11,138 bases of DNA, taken from Methanosarcinaceae archaeon (lineage in GTDB: Archaea; Halobacteriota; Methanosarcinia; Methanosarcinales; Methanosarcinaceae). Each line of letters begins with the position of its first letter. Position 1 is the stretch's first letter. Of the stretch, positions 1 to 6,160 are shown piece by piece. Under the pieces are notes generated by a model. It was not told the DNA's origin. It saw only the letters and a program-made list of their open reading frames with translations, and did no database searches. The stretch lies in assembly GCA_030609665.1 (NCBI GenBank), contig JAUWBW010000044.1:1-11138 (forward strand), in the 5' to 3' direction. Position numbers and translations under genes: made by a program.

Positions 1-1317
1 GATGACAAGGTGCAGGTCGAAGTACGAAGTATCAAAAAACTTACCGGAACAGGGGAAAAGACTGTACGGGAGCGAATCGAGAGTGCGATCGACAAAAGGG
101 CGGAACCTGACGAGATCGAATTTTTGATTGAGAGTGAGATCCTTGAAAAATTACGACCTTCAATGAAACATGTGGCAAAGGAAATTAAAAAAGCCATCAT
201 CAAATCAAAACCGATAGTACTGCGACACCACGCTGATGCAGACGGAATGACAGCGGCTGTGGCAATCGAACGCGCGATCCTGCCACTGATACGTGAGGTT
301 GGAGGCGCGGATGCCGAATACCATTATTACAGGCGCGCACCATCAAAAGCACCATTCTATGAAATGATGGATATCACCCGAGATATCTCATATGCACTTG
401 ACGATACCGCGCGGCATGGTCAAAAAATGCCGTTTGTGATACTTGTTGACAACGGCTCGACAGAAGAGGACACACCTGCGATGAAACAAGCACAGGTCTA
501 TGGGATCGACATGGTCGTTATTGACCACCATCATCCCGCTGAAGAGGTTGACCAATACCTGCGCGCACATGTGAATCCTGCACACGTTGGCGGGGATTTC
601 GGAGTTACCACAGGCATGCTGTGTACCGAAGTTGCGCGAATGATAAACCCGGGCGTGGTTGATGAGATCAAACACCTTCCTGCAATATCGGCAGTCGGCG
701 ACCGTTCAGAAGCGGATGAAGCGCGCCGTTATATCGAACTCGTATCAGATAAATATTCTCTTGAACAATTGAAAGACATTGCACTTGCTCTTGATTTTGA
801 AGCATACTGGTTAAAGTTTAGCAGTGGTAAATGTATTGTTGATGACCTGATGAACTTAGGAGATGCCACGATACACAAAAAACTGGTAAAACTCCTCTGT
901 GAGCAGGCAAACGGGATGATATCAGAGCAACTTGATGCGTGTCTACCAAACGTCAAATCACAGCCACTTCCAAACGGCGCGATGTTGAATGTGCTTGATG
1001 TTGAGAACTATGCACACAAGTTCACATTCCCGCCACCGGGAAAGACTTCAGGCGAAGTACATGACCGTATGTGCCATAAATTTGAGAACAAGCCTATCGT
1101 GACAATTGGATATGGTCCTGATTTTGCAGTTATACGATCAAAGAATGTGCGGATGAATATTCCACAGATGGTACGTGAACTGCATGACGAGGTCGTAGGC
1201 GCAGGCGTAAATGGCGGTGGACATCTTGTTGTCGGAAGTATAAAGTTCGTGGAAGGCATGCGCTCAGAGGTCTTGTCGAAATTGGTAGAAAAAATAGGTG
1301 CTGTGGAAGTGGATTAG
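1..1317 (+). CDS. RecJ-like DHH-family phosphoesterase (COG1107 type), 5' partial
   Basis: Likely a manganese-dependent phosphoesterase or nuclease of the archaeal RecJ-like DHH/DHHA1 superfamily, acting on single-stranded nucleic acid. Counting residues from the GTG at base 10, the visible motifs are HHADADG (73-79), VDNGS (146-150, Asp147), the DHHHP signature (172-176), GDRSE (230-234) and the DHHA1 glycine motif NGGGH (401-405) near the C-terminus; these cover the DHH motifs I-IV and the substrate domain. The frame is open through base 1, and family members I recall as COG1107 are much longer (about 700 residues, with an N-terminal zinc-finger/OB-type region) and contain the segment just before the DHH core internally. 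I therefore treat the gene as entering from the left edge and the GTG at 10 as an internal codon. The gene ends VD-stop, converging on gfcR with 60 bases between stops. Replication-linked GAN is a related alternative, but the pre-DHH segment fits COG1107 better. Confidence 0.85.
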   Translation, partial: DDKVQVEVRSIKKLTGTGEKTVRERIESAIDKRAEPDEIEFLIESEILEKLRPSMKHVAKEIKKAIIKSKPIVLRHHADADGMTAAVAIERAILPLIREVGGADAEYHYYRRAPSKAPFYEMMDITRDISYALDDTARHGQKMPFVILVDNGSTEEDTPAMKQAQVYGIDMVVIDHHHPAEEVDQYLRAHVNPAHVGGDFGVTTGMLCTEVARMINPGVVDEIKHLPAISAVGDRSEADEARRYIELVSDKYSLEQLKDIALALDFEAYWLKFSSGKCIVDDLMNLGDATIHKKLVKLLCEQANGMISEQLDACLPNVKSQPLPNGAMLNVLDVENYAHKFTFPPPGKTSGEVHDRMCHKFENKPIVTIGYGPDFAVIRSKNVRMNIPQMVRELHDEVVGAGVNGGGHLVVGSIKFVEGMRSEVLSKLVEKIGAVEVD

Positions 1318-1328
1318 ATCCACTTTCC
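1304..1328 (+). terminator. Hairpin over the stop codon of the RecJ-like gene, then pyrimidine-rich tract
   Basis: GTGGAT (1309-1314) pairs with ATCCAC (1318-1323), and the loop is exactly the TAG stop codon. The stem continues outward as GGA/TCC with one unpaired base. A pyrimidine-rich stretch (TTTCCTTTC) follows. It could mark the 3' end of the transcript, but archaeal termination depends more on T-tracts than on hairpins, so this is tentative. Confidence 0.3.
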
Positions 1329-1377
1329 TTTCAACTTTAACGATTTATGTTTGAACTTAAACTTAGATCCAAACGGC

Positions 1378-1989
1378 TTAATCCACACGTACAATTCGCA
1401 CCAGTGACTTAACAGGTACATCGGATAATATATCAGCACTTTTCTTGTCAACAAGCACTGCAACAAGCACGGGTTTTGCACCCAATTCACGGATCTGGTC
1501 GATCGCATCAATGATCGTTGTACCGGATGTAATTACATCATCCACGATAACACAATTCTTATTCGCTACATCACCAAAATGCCTGCTGAATGTTCCGCGC
1601 ATGTTGGCACCTTCAACGTGTTCCTTATGGGAATGGAATACTGCAAACTCCGTACCAAGCTCATCTGCCATAAGACTTGCAAGCGGCACACCGCTTGATG
1701 CAATCCCCACAACGGCATCGACTTCAAGATCGGTTGACCCCATTTCTTCAAGTACAAGATCCGATAAAGTCTGTGCAATATAACGAAGCCTGTATGAACT
1801 CTTTCCAATATTGCTCCAGTCTACAGAAATGTCCTTTGGTGCGGGGGCTGTCACCTCTTTTTTAGAACGTGTCAAAAGCCATGTCACCGTCTCCCGCGAA
1901 ACATTCAACTCATCTGCTATCTGTCCGGTCACAAGTCCCTGGGATTGCAGTTCAACTGCCTTTTGGATTAGATCTTCTATATTCTTCAT
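1378..1989 (-). CDS. gfcR: GfcR-like transcriptional regulator (HTH plus orotate-phosphoribosyltransferase-like domain)
   Basis: A 203-residue DNA-binding regulator built on a type I phosphoribosyltransferase fold. Residues 20-41 form a helix-turn-helix (TGQIADELNVSRETV). From about residue 65 comes a PyrE-like domain with the PRPP-binding loop CVIVDDVITSGTT at 146-158 (Asp150, Asp151) and the conserved VGIASSGVPLA at 94-104. Free-standing PyrE lacks the HTH, which is why the call is regulator and not enzyme. In haloarchaea GfcR controls sugar-catabolic genes; in methanogens its targets are not established here, and sensing PRPP or a nucleotide is an inference from the fold. It starts at an ATG preceded by a G-rich GGCGGGGAC stretch that is a weak ribosome-binding site. 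It is the last gene of the minus-strand series, 101 bases behind nob1, so it may have its own promoter. Confidence 0.88.
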   Translation of the reverse strand: MKNIEDLIQKAVELQSQGLVTGQIADELNVSRETVTWLLTRSKKEVTAPAPKDISVDWSNIGKSSYRLRYIAQTLSDLVLEEMGSTDLEVDAVVGIASSGVPLASLMADELGTEFAVFHSHKEHVEGANMRGTFSRHFGDVANKNCVIVDDVITSGTTIIDAIDQIRELGAKPVLVAVLVDKKSADILSDVPVKSLVRIVRVD

Positions 1990-2020
1990 TTTGTCCCCGC
2001 CTGATAATTATATTGATGCT

Positions 2021-2052
2021 GATAAGACGCATCGTTGTAAATTGTTCTTATC
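2021..2052. promoter_or_regulatory. Inverted repeat upstream of gfcR, candidate operator
   Basis: GATAAGA (2021-2027) and TCTTATC (2046-2052) form a 7-base inverted repeat with 18 bases between the arms, 32-63 bases before the gfcR start. The gap also holds AT-rich stretches that could act as TATA boxes, but none is clearly best. Position between nob1 and gfcR suits an autoregulatory site or an independent promoter; nothing in the sequence proves binding. Confidence 0.25.
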
Positions 2053-2090
2053 ATTATTTTTTCTCATTTAGATATAGAACATCCGTACTG

Positions 2091-2570
2091 TTATACTTTT
2101 CTTTTGCGTCTCTTTTTTAATTCTGACCCGCATATCGGACATACATCGCCTTCATCAAATCGTTTCCGACATCCCACACATTGTTTTTCCCATACAAGTA
2201 TATCGCGTATCTTCTTCTGGACAACCGGTTTTACATCAATGGCCAGCATCACGGCAACGTTCTGAACCGCATAATCATCAGTCAGAAGTGTTGCATCATC
2301 CTTACGCTCAAGCGCTTTTGCAAGTATATCGATATCAGTAGTGGATAACTCCTCCATATCCCGGGTATGTTCAGCCATACCAAGCACCTCATCGATCATA
2401 CGGGGCAGTGGCACCTCCACCCTTGCACCATTCTCGCGTGCAAGGTCAAAACGCATAGCTGCTTCGCTGCTTTTCAGTTCATTGACAACGGATGGAACAG
2501 TTATCAAAAGAGTGCTCTCCACAGGATATCCCATAATAAAAACCGCAGAGTCTGCTATATAGTACGTCAT
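2091..2570 (-). CDS. nob1: Nob1 endonuclease (PIN domain plus zinc ribbon), 16S rRNA 3'-end maturation
   Basis: Ribosome-maturation endonuclease that in archaea and eukaryotes cuts the 3' end of pre-small-subunit rRNA (D site). The 159-residue protein has a PIN domain with the expected acidic residues: Asp7 (YIADSAVF), Glu31 (PSVVNEL), Asp79/Asp81 (STTDIDILAKAL) and Asp98/Asp99 (LLTDDYAVQN). A four-cysteine zinc ribbon follows (Cys131, Cys134, Cys144, Cys147), then a basic tail (KKRRKRKV) suited to RNA binding. Length and domain order match archaeal Nob1. It starts with ATG 15 bases after the stop of the upstream membrane-protein gene and in the same direction, so it is probably co-transcribed with it, although no functional link to the membrane or KaiC-like genes is obvious. 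Simple VapC toxins also have PIN domains but lack this zinc ribbon. Confidence 0.93.
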   Translation of the reverse strand: MTYYIADSAVFIMGYPVESTLLITVPSVVNELKSSEAAMRFDLARENGARVEVPLPRMIDEVLGMAEHTRDMEELSTTDIDILAKALERKDDATLLTDDYAVQNVAVMLAIDVKPVVQKKIRDILVWEKQCVGCRKRFDEGDVCPICGSELKKRRKRKV

Positions 2571-2585
2571 AATGTCGCTTTCATC

Positions 2586-2885
2586 TCACATTAACTCTTT
2601 AACAAGCCAGCCCCAATATTTAATTGTAACAAAGAGCCCAAGCGTCATTCCGATCGCAAAAATGATGTTTGCAATCATTTCTACTTTCTCGGTGTATATT
2701 GCAAATAATGAATAACCCTCTGCAATTAGCATAAAAACAATGCTCAGGTAATAAATGTAAAAATAAGGCTTGATCCGCATGGCACTACCCAGCCGCTTGC
2801 TCAACATTGACATGAGGTACATGACAATAGTAAATGATATGACTGCAATATCCCATGTATAAACATTGTGGTGAATGTCATTCAC
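2586..2885 (-). CDS. Small membrane protein, three predicted helices (second of a tandem pair)
   Basis: Unrecognised 99-residue integral membrane protein. Three hydrophobic segments are visible at about 13-29, 41-64 and 69-90, with a basic loop (SKRLGSAMRIKP, 29-40) between the first two and a short acidic loop (YTEKVE) between the last two. Architecture, length and local details (YTW just before helix 1, a basic then an acidic loop, a TxK motif at the end of helix 3) match the upstream neighbour, so the two look like divergent paralogues. The start is a GTG; an in-frame stop lies three codons upstream, so no longer start is possible. It overlaps the end of the upstream gene by 8 bases, which suggests translational coupling. 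No enzymatic motif is seen. A membrane partner or anchor for the KaiC-like ATPase is inferred from context only. Confidence 0.8.
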   Translation of the reverse strand: MNDIHHNVYTWDIAVISFTIVMYLMSMLSKRLGSAMRIKPYFYIYYLSIVFMLIAEGYSLFAIYTEKVEMIANIIFAIGMTLGLFVTIKYWGWLVKELM

Positions 2886-3168
2886 CCCTTGTCATATGGA
2901 AATACAATTTTGCTGTTAATATCAGGGACAGTAAGCCGCCTAAGGCTTCTGATACCTCTGTGAATGAATTATCATGCAAAAATATATGCGTTGGTATTAT
3001 CGCAATTAGCAAAACCAGTAACGGAATCAGAAAAAGGTAATAGTGTGTGTTCACATTGAACTTTTTCTGGTAAAAAAGCCCAATCCCGCCTATAAAAAGC
3101 ACAATAACAGCAGCCACTATCCATGTATATATATCCACAGCCATCGCAATTGTTTCATAATCAACCAT
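2878..3168 (-). CDS. Small membrane protein, three predicted helices (first of a tandem pair)
   Basis: Unrecognised 96-residue integral membrane protein. Hydrophobic segments lie at about 16-33, 42-64 and 72-92, joined by a basic loop (YQKKFNVN) and an acidic loop (HDNSFTEVSE). It carries no signal peptide or catalytic motif that I can identify. The ATG lies only 2 bases after the stop of the KaiC-like ATPase gene, and its own stop overlaps the next membrane gene by 8 bases, so these three genes are almost certainly translated from one message. It resembles the following gene in helix number, spacing and the YTW motif before helix 1 (residues 14-16). The likely role, inferred from the packing alone, is a membrane docking or sensing partner of the ATPase. 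Confidence 0.82.
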   Translation of the reverse strand: MVDYETIAMAVDIYTWIVAAVIVLFIGGIGLFYQKKFNVNTHYYLFLIPLLVLLIAIIPTHIFLHDNSFTEVSEALGGLLSLILTAKLYFHMTRGE

Positions 3169-3170
3169 GC

Positions 3171-4625
3171 CTAACGTCTCTTCTTAAAAGCTTCAACAAA
3201 CGCTTCACCGGGTGTTTTTGTTGGCGTGCCACTCATAATTCCAGAGTAATCCGAAAACGGTAATTTGACCTCAATTCCTTTGTCCCCGATCTCAAGTTCG
3301 CGTATCTCCTTGTCGTGTTTACTTCCGCGCATCTTGAGAACCGATATAGCTTTTCGCATTTCAGAACTTATTTCAACATACCGCAGAAGTATAACTGTAT
3401 CCATTACGTAACTTGTTCCATTGCCTGCTATCGTCAATTTGCCGGAAAGCTCTGTCTGTTCATTGATGAATATGGTTGTTACATTCTTTGATTTTAAGAA
3501 GTCTGCAAGCAGGTGAATATGCTCACGAAGTTCCATTGTAGTTTCCAAAGCAGGCTGGAACCCATAAATGCCGTCGATCAGCACGCGTTTTGCATCCATC
3601 TTTTCGATCATCGACTTTAACTGAAGAGTATGTGCATTTGCATCGAGATCCGATGAATTTGTATGGAATATTCTGACCATTCCGGATTCGAGATATTTGC
3701 CAAGTTCATATCCAACCGACTCCGCATTCGCTTTAAGCTGCCCCTCATCTTCCTCAAAAGAAACGATGATCCCTGGTTCGCCATTCTTTGCACCTTCTAT
3801 GATGAACTGCAGACCAATAAGGGTTTTTCCGGTACCGCTACCGCCTGATATGAGAGTACTTGTACCGCACAGCAGCCCTCCACCACACATCTCATCAAGA
3901 CCGGTAACTCCTGTTGGTACCCGCACGTTTGTGTATTCTTTGTGTGGTGTTGACTGTACACGCTGATACACAGTAATACCATCTTCTGTTATTGAATATG
4001 TGTGCTTGCCGGTTGAAGGGTTCTGGCCCCGCATCTTGAGAACTTCCAAAGACCGCACTCTTCGATCGTTCTTGAGATCATTTGAAAGGTAAATTATACC
4101 ATCTGATATATAGCTCAATTCACTTTTTAGAAGATTTTCTTCATTAAACTCCCCGGTTACGAGTACTAGGGAATTCCAACTTTTCATACGCACGAACAAT
4201 TCATAATAAAAACGACGGCGTATGTTCTCATCGAGATTCATATCAATCGCCGTGATCGGATCTATGACGATCCTGTCAGGTTTAATGTTCTCTATCTCAT
4301 CTTCAAGGAAAGAAGCAAATGCATCAAGCCCTTCGTTGATTATTTCGATTCCGACCGGTACATATTTGACATTGCCCTGTGCAAGCAGCGAAACATTGTA
4401 AAAACTGAACTGTGACATGAAGTTATTGACCATAGCCACCGGTTCACTAAGCGCAGTGACGTACATGCAAACCTCATCGTTGCGTGCAGCATTGAATATC
4501 GACTGCATTGCAAATGTCGTTTTTCCGGCACCAGCAGTACCCGCTATCAAAACCGTGGACGGTCTTGTAAACCCGCCATTGAGAATTTCATCAAGCCCCG
4601 GTATTCCAGATGATACTTGTTTCAT
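3171..4625 (-). CDS. KaiC-like ATPase with two RecA/KaiC domains
   Basis: A 484-residue double-domain ATPase of the KaiC branch of the RecA superfamily. Domain 1 (about 1-225) has Walker A GTAGAGKT (29-36), a Walker B-like strand ending at Asp122 (RIVIDPITAID) and the family motif LKMRG (196-200). Domain 2 (about 235-470) has Walker A GGSGTGKT (261-268), the catalytic Glu pair Glu291/Glu292 (VSFEEDE), Walker B Asp351 (VLIDGIYGF) and LKMRGSKHDKEIRE (430-443), which closely matches the end of cyanobacterial KaiC CII. Aligned by eye to KaiC, Ser431/Thr432 correspond to Ser405/Tyr406. Domain 1 has ALSEP where domain 2 has FEEDE, so at least one catalytic Glu is missing. Archaeal KaiC homologues are proposed signalling hubs, not proven clocks. 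An ATG start with weak GGTAG upstream follows a 64-base gap from the Roadblock gene. The tail is basic (KKRR). Confidence 0.92.
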   Translation of the reverse strand: MKQVSSGIPGLDEILNGGFTRPSTVLIAGTAGAGKTTFAMQSIFNAARNDEVCMYVTALSEPVAMVNNFMSQFSFYNVSLLAQGNVKYVPVGIEIINEGLDAFASFLEDEIENIKPDRIVIDPITAIDMNLDENIRRRFYYELFVRMKSWNSLVLVTGEFNEENLLKSELSYISDGIIYLSNDLKNDRRVRSLEVLKMRGQNPSTGKHTYSITEDGITVYQRVQSTPHKEYTNVRVPTGVTGLDEMCGGGLLCGTSTLISGGSGTGKTLIGLQFIIEGAKNGEPGIIVSFEEDEGQLKANAESVGYELGKYLESGMVRIFHTNSSDLDANAHTLQLKSMIEKMDAKRVLIDGIYGFQPALETTMELREHIHLLADFLKSKNVTTIFINEQTELSGKLTIAGNGTSYVMDTVILLRYVEISSEMRKAISVLKMRGSKHDKEIRELEIGDKGIEVKLPFSDYSGIMSGTPTKTPGEAFVEAFKKRR

Positions 4626-4662
4626 AACAACTACCTATTAATAAATAAAATCGATACGATAA

Positions 4663-4674
4663 GTTATTAAAATA
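4663..4674 (-). promoter_or_regulatory. Possible internal TATA box before the KaiC-like gene
   Basis: On the minus strand GTATTTTAATAA lies in the 64-base gap between the Roadblock and KaiC-like genes, about 40 bases before the ATG, which would leave a leader of roughly 18 bases. A second AT-rich stretch nearer the ATG (4637-4651) is an alternative. The gap has no obvious terminator, so read-through from the Roadblock promoter is equally likely. Confidence 0.25.
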
Positions 4675-4689
4675 CTCCCATTCGATATA

Positions 4690-5037
4690 TCACAGAATTT
4701 TTTTAATCTTTTCTGTTGCTTTTTCCACCTCTACAAGAATTAATCCTAATCCTGCATCTGGTTCTGTCAATATGACAAGAAGTGCTTTTGGACCTGCACC
4801 CATAGCAACCAATTTCCCATGATCTGATTCGACAATCACCCTGTCAGGTATGCCTTTTCCAAGCTCTGTCGTGGCATTCTCAGCTGCACCAAGCATAGTA
4901 GCCGACATAGCAGCAAATGTTTCTGCATGAGATGTACTATCCATATCCGAAACCACGAGAAGCCCATCACGACTGGCAATTGAGGATGCATTAATACCCC
5001 CCATTTGCTTTAAGTCTGATAAGATTTTGTTAAGCAT
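4690..5037 (-). CDS. Roadblock/LC7-domain protein (MglB-like)
   Basis: Small single-domain protein of the Roadblock/LC7 family, whose members dimerise and regulate or scaffold P-loop NTPases (for example MglB with the GTPase MglA). From the ATG at 5037 it has 115 residues and starts MLNKILSDLKQMGG, the usual beginning of this family, followed by the hallmark ASSIASRDGLLV strand-turn (RDG at 23-25), the AETFAAMSATMLGAAE helix and a closing helix EVEKATEKIKKIL. A TTG at 5061 gives 8 more residues; it adjoins a G-rich stretch that is too close to serve as a ribosome-binding site, so I prefer the ATG. The gene is upstream of the KaiC-like ATPase on the same strand with 64 bases between, which makes the ATPase its likely partner (inference). 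No MglA-type GTPase gene is in the window. Confidence 0.88.
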   Translation of the reverse strand: MLNKILSDLKQMGGINASSIASRDGLLVVSDMDSTSHAETFAAMSATMLGAAENATTELGKGIPDRVIVESDHGKLVAMGAGPKALLVILTEPDAGLGLILVEVEKATEKIKKIL

Positions 5038-5080
5038 GTCGTTTGTGGAAGTTATGTACAAGTCCCCTTTTTTTTGATAG

Positions 5081-5095
5081 TATATATTTTATAAA
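5081..5095 (-). promoter_or_regulatory. TATA box of the Roadblock/KaiC-like operon
   Basis: On the minus strand TTTATAAAATATATA is a strong archaeal TATA-like sequence. Placing transcription start about 25 bases downstream puts it near 5060-5066, which leaves a leader of some 25 bases before the preferred ATG at 5037, or an essentially leaderless message if the TTG at 5061 is used. Confidence 0.5.
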
Positions 5096-5137
5096 TGTTG
5101 TAATTGTGATCATTGGCAGTGTTTTTCGTAGCAAATG

Positions 5138-5158
5138 AATGTACCTCGTTGTTACATT
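5138..5158. repeat. Inverted repeat AATGTA-N9-TACATT in the divergent region
   Basis: Six-base arms at 5138-5143 and 5153-5158 lie in the AT-rich gap between the Roadblock gene and nadE. Size and spacing suit a dimeric regulator site, but short arms like these can arise by chance in AT-rich DNA. Confidence 0.3.
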
Positions 5159-5199
5159 TACTATTCTGACCCCTCAAGAATAATAAATCTTATTTTTTC

Positions 5200-5217
5200 T
5201 GCAATGTATGTATTGCA
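5200..5217. repeat. Palindrome-like site TGCAAT-N6-ATTGCA in the divergent region
   Basis: Perfect six-base arms with a six-base spacer make an 18-base site of the shape bound by dimeric helix-turn-helix regulators. It lies midway between the Roadblock and nadE promoters and contains G and C in the arms, so it is the least likely of the local repeats to be mere AT-richness. The factor and the regulated gene are unknown. Confidence 0.35.
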
Positions 5218-5270
5218 TTTGTATTATACTATAATTCTTCAAACTATTAAATATGTTTTGTTTTAATTAA

Positions 5271-5286
5271 ATTGTTGATAAACAAT
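5271..5286. repeat. Inverted repeat ATTGTT-GATA-AACAAT just upstream of the nadE TATA box
   Basis: Six-base arms separated by GATA end 15 bases before the nadE TATA-like box. The position, immediately upstream of the core promoter, would suit a regulator or TFB-recognition-blocking site; no binding protein can be named. Confidence 0.3.
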
Positions 5287-5301
5287 CGCGCTTTGAACAG
5301 A

Positions 5302-5309
5302 TTTTTATC
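5302..5309 (+). promoter_or_regulatory. TATA box of nadE
   Basis: TTTTTATC is centred about 27 bases before the nadE ATG. With the usual 25-base spacing, transcription would begin at or next to the ATG, so the message is probably leaderless. That agrees with the absence of a GGAGG-like site before the start. Confidence 0.5.
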
Positions 5310-5331
5310 CTAAACAGTCGTTAACTAAAGC

Positions 5332-6120
5332 ATGGACTTTGAAAAAGCAAAAGAGACGATTGTTGATCTTATTCGCACAAAAACGCAGGAAGCAGGAGTG
5401 AACAGTGCAGTTGTAGGGCTGAGCGGCGGTATTGATTCAGCACTCACAGCATATCTGACAGTTGAAGCACTCGGACATGAGAACGTACTCGGGGTACACC
5501 TTCCCGAACTTAACGTAACTCCGGCCGAGGATGTACTGGATGCCACAGAAGTTGCTGACCGGCTCAATATCGAGTTCAAAACAATTGACATATCTGAAAT
5601 ACTGTCCTCGTTCATGTATTCAATACCGGAAAGTAATGATGCAACCCCTCTTACAAACGGAAACCTCAAAGCACGTATCCGCATGTCAGTCCTGTACTAT
5701 TATGCCAACCTGTCCGGCCGAATGGTCATGGGAACAGGTAACAAGACCGAAATAATGCTCGGATATTATACAAAATACGGAGACGGCGGTGTTGACATTG
5801 AACCTATCGGTGACCTGTACAAGACCGAGGTGATGGAACTTTCACGCATGGTCGGGGTTCCTGAAGGAATTATCACCAAACCTCCAACCGCAGGTCTTTG
5901 GGTCGGACAGACAGACGAAGAGGAACTTGGAATATCGTATGTGGTAGTGGATAAACTGCTTGAGATGCTGCTCGATGGTAAAAATCCCGAATATATACAG
6001 GATATCCTTGGTGTCTCAGGCGAGCAGATGGATTCCATCATTCAGCGCATAAGTGCGAACATACACAAAAATCAGACCCCTCCAATAGCAGTTCTTGATG
6101 ATGCGCGCACGATGGAGTAA
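5332..6120 (+). CDS. nadE: NAD synthetase, ammonia-dependent (NadE)
   Basis: Catalyses the last step of NAD synthesis: nicotinate adenine dinucleotide plus ammonia and ATP gives NAD, through an adenylate intermediate, in the cytosol. The 262-residue protein is an N-type PP-loop ATPase with the SGGIDSA loop at 31-37, the GTGNKTE motif at 134-140, GYYTKYGDGG at 144-153 and the PPTAGLWVGQTDEEELG segment at 184-200 that closes on the substrate. Length is close to the single-domain bacterial enzyme (E. coli about 275), and no nitrilase-type glutaminase domain is attached, so free ammonia is the expected nitrogen donor. The ATG at 5332 follows a TATA-like box at leaderless distance. It is transcribed away from the Roadblock/KaiC-like genes and converges on tiaS. 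Confidence 0.95.
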   Translation: MDFEKAKETIVDLIRTKTQEAGVNSAVVGLSGGIDSALTAYLTVEALGHENVLGVHLPELNVTPAEDVLDATEVADRLNIEFKTIDISEILSSFMYSIPESNDATPLTNGNLKARIRMSVLYYYANLSGRMVMGTGNKTEIMLGYYTKYGDGGVDIEPIGDLYKTEVMELSRMVGVPEGIITKPPTAGLWVGQTDEEELGISYVVVDKLLEMLLDGKNPEYIQDILGVSGEQMDSIIQRISANIHKNQTPPIAVLDDARTME

Positions 6121-6131
6121 TTTTAATTTTT
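6121..6131 (+). terminator. T-rich terminator after nadE
   Basis: TTTTAATTTTT follows directly after the nadE TAA stop. Archaeal RNA polymerase terminates at T-rich tracts like this one without needing a hairpin. It also separates nadE from the converging tiaS gene. Confidence 0.4.
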
Positions 6132-6144
6132 AGACAAATGTGTC

Positions 6145-6160
6145 AGCAGGTTCACCTGCT
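6145..6160 (-). terminator. Hairpin spanning the tiaS stop codon
   Basis: AGCAGG (6145-6150) pairs perfectly with CCTGCT (6155-6160). On the tiaS strand the four-base loop is TGAA, holding the TGA stop. A weaker GACA/TGTC hairpin (6133-6144) follows. No T-tract follows on the tiaS strand, so a classical terminator is doubtful; it may protect the 3' end or block read-through from nadE. Confidence 0.3.

Noticed and set aside
10..12. GTG at base 10 as the true start of the RecJ-like gene
   Set aside because: The frame is open to the window edge, no ribosome-binding site can be assessed, and the family has a longer N-terminal part, so a start outside the window is more likely.
2091..2570. PIN-domain protein as a VapC toxin
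   Set aside because: There is no antitoxin gene beside it, and the C-terminal four-cysteine zinc ribbon with basic tail identifies Nob1.
3171..4625. Complete Kai clock operon
   Set aside because: No KaiA or KaiB gene is present and the phosphosite pair is altered, so calling this a circadian clock is not justified.
5038..5331. tRNA or C/D-box RNA gene in the large intergenic region
   Set aside because: I saw no cloverleaf, no T-loop GTTCRA motif and no paired C/D boxes; the region is AT-rich with only short inverted repeats.
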